Part shown: piece by piece, positions 63,729 through 64,000 of the stretch
How positions within the stretch are numbered: the stretch's first letter is position 1
Layout: each line of letters starts with the position of its first letter
From: Halalkalibacter urbisdiaboli
GTDB taxonomy: Bacteria; Bacillota; Bacilli; Bacillales; Bacillaceae_D
Length of the DNA: 64,000 bases
Assembly: GCF_002156385.1 (NCBI RefSeq)
Contig: NZ_MVJM01000003.1
Location: 37,410-101,409 of the forward strand
Direction of reading: 5' to 3'
Translations under genes and position numbers: made by a program
The notes under the pieces: model-generated
The model's input: the letters and a program-made list of their open reading frames with translations, nothing else
Told to the model about the DNA's origin: nothing
Databases searched by the model: none

Positions 63729-64000
63729 ATGATGTCAAAAAAGTTGGAAGATAAGCGGATGCAAATGGAGATGGTTTGGATTGAAAAGCTAGTTCCAGAA
63801 GACCATCTTGTTCGTAAATTGGATCACTCTATGGAATTTGATTTCATCTATGATTTGGTGAAAGATCTTTATTCTTCCGACAAAGGACGTCCTAGTATCG
63901 ATCCAGTTGTTTTAGTGAAAATGGTCTTTATTCAATATATCTTTGGCATTCGGTCGATGCGTCAGACCATCAAAGAGATTGAAACTAATGTGGCTTATCG
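63729..64000 (+). CDS. IS1182-family transposase (3' end outside window)
   Basis: The first 90 codons, MMSKKLEDKRMQMEMVWIEK then LVPEDHLVRKLDHSMEF and RPSIDPVVLVKMVFIQYIFG, match the N-terminal domain of IS1182-family DDE transposases. The frame is open to the window edge. The start may be 63729 or 63732 (two adjacent ATGs), with GGGG upstream. The left inverted repeat of the IS should lie in the preceding 100 bases but I could not define it. Confidence 0.85.
   Translation, partial: MMSKKLEDKRMQMEMVWIEKLVPEDHLVRKLDHSMEFDFIYDLVKDLYSSDKGRPSIDPVVLVKMVFIQYIFGIRSMRQTIKEIETNVAY

Noticed and set aside
1..64000. CRISPR array
   Set aside because: No regularly spaced direct repeats with unique spacers were seen, and no cas genes.

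Overview
The window looks like chromosome from an alkaliphilic, endospore-forming member of the Bacillaceae (Halalkalibacterium/Alkalihalobacillus-like). The evidence is the Bacillus gene order nusB-folD-xseA-xseB-ispA-dxs-tlyA-argR-recN-spoIVB-spo0A, the presence of an OLE RNA with its oapA partner between ispA and dxs, and AT-rich DNA with GGAGG ribosome sites. The left half (1-33,300) is core chromosome. It holds DNA repair, isoprenoid and sporulation genes, then a SteA-like/glycosyltransferase/MraY-like trio. These are followed by an acyl-dehydrogenase (bkd) cluster with a possible sigma-L promoter, a zinc-binding lipoprotein under two Zur-box-like sites, bacilliredoxin brxB, tRNA-Arg(CCG), a serine hydrolase, a PAP2/acyltransferase pair, a two-component system and a SulP anion permease.

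At 33,285 a tRNA-Val(GAC) gene marks the left edge of an integrated element. A 49-bp stretch from its 3' half is repeated at 59,019-59,067, with one mismatch, and the tRNA's apparent terminator lies just beyond that second copy. The element is about 25.7 kb. Its integrase is frameshifted and lacks its N-terminal domain. The left cargo is a sugar or polyol system: an unusual sensor kinase (ATPase-dead RbsA-like domain + GAF + HisKA_2 kinase), an ANTAR response regulator, a leader with hairpins and a terminator, then an RbsB/RbsA/RbsC-type transporter, a zinc polyol dehydrogenase and a HAD phosphatase. My inference is that the kinase and ANTAR protein control this operon by antitermination.

The middle of the element is a scrap-yard: a broken yolD, a broken nuclease, a recombinase-in-trio remnant and a second integrase remnant. 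Next comes an accessory module of unknown function (DUF2971 protein with a membrane partner, an unknown 275-aa protein, a ParB-like protein, and a membrane-anchored coiled-coil DUF4041/T5orf172 protein). The right end is a decaying prophage replication segment (ssb, broken dUTPase, DUF1064, ArpU/RinA-like regulator), a cyclic-di-GMP-I riboswitch and small zinc-ribbon or basic proteins.

Right of the element (59,070-64,000) are fragments of a sugar-binding lipoprotein and an ABC exporter, an intact secreted GH3 glycosidase behind a cre-like site, an IS110-family remnant, a GC-rich nested palindrome and the start of an IS1182-family transposase cut by the window edge. All function calls come from reading the sequence and recalling families; no database search was run.
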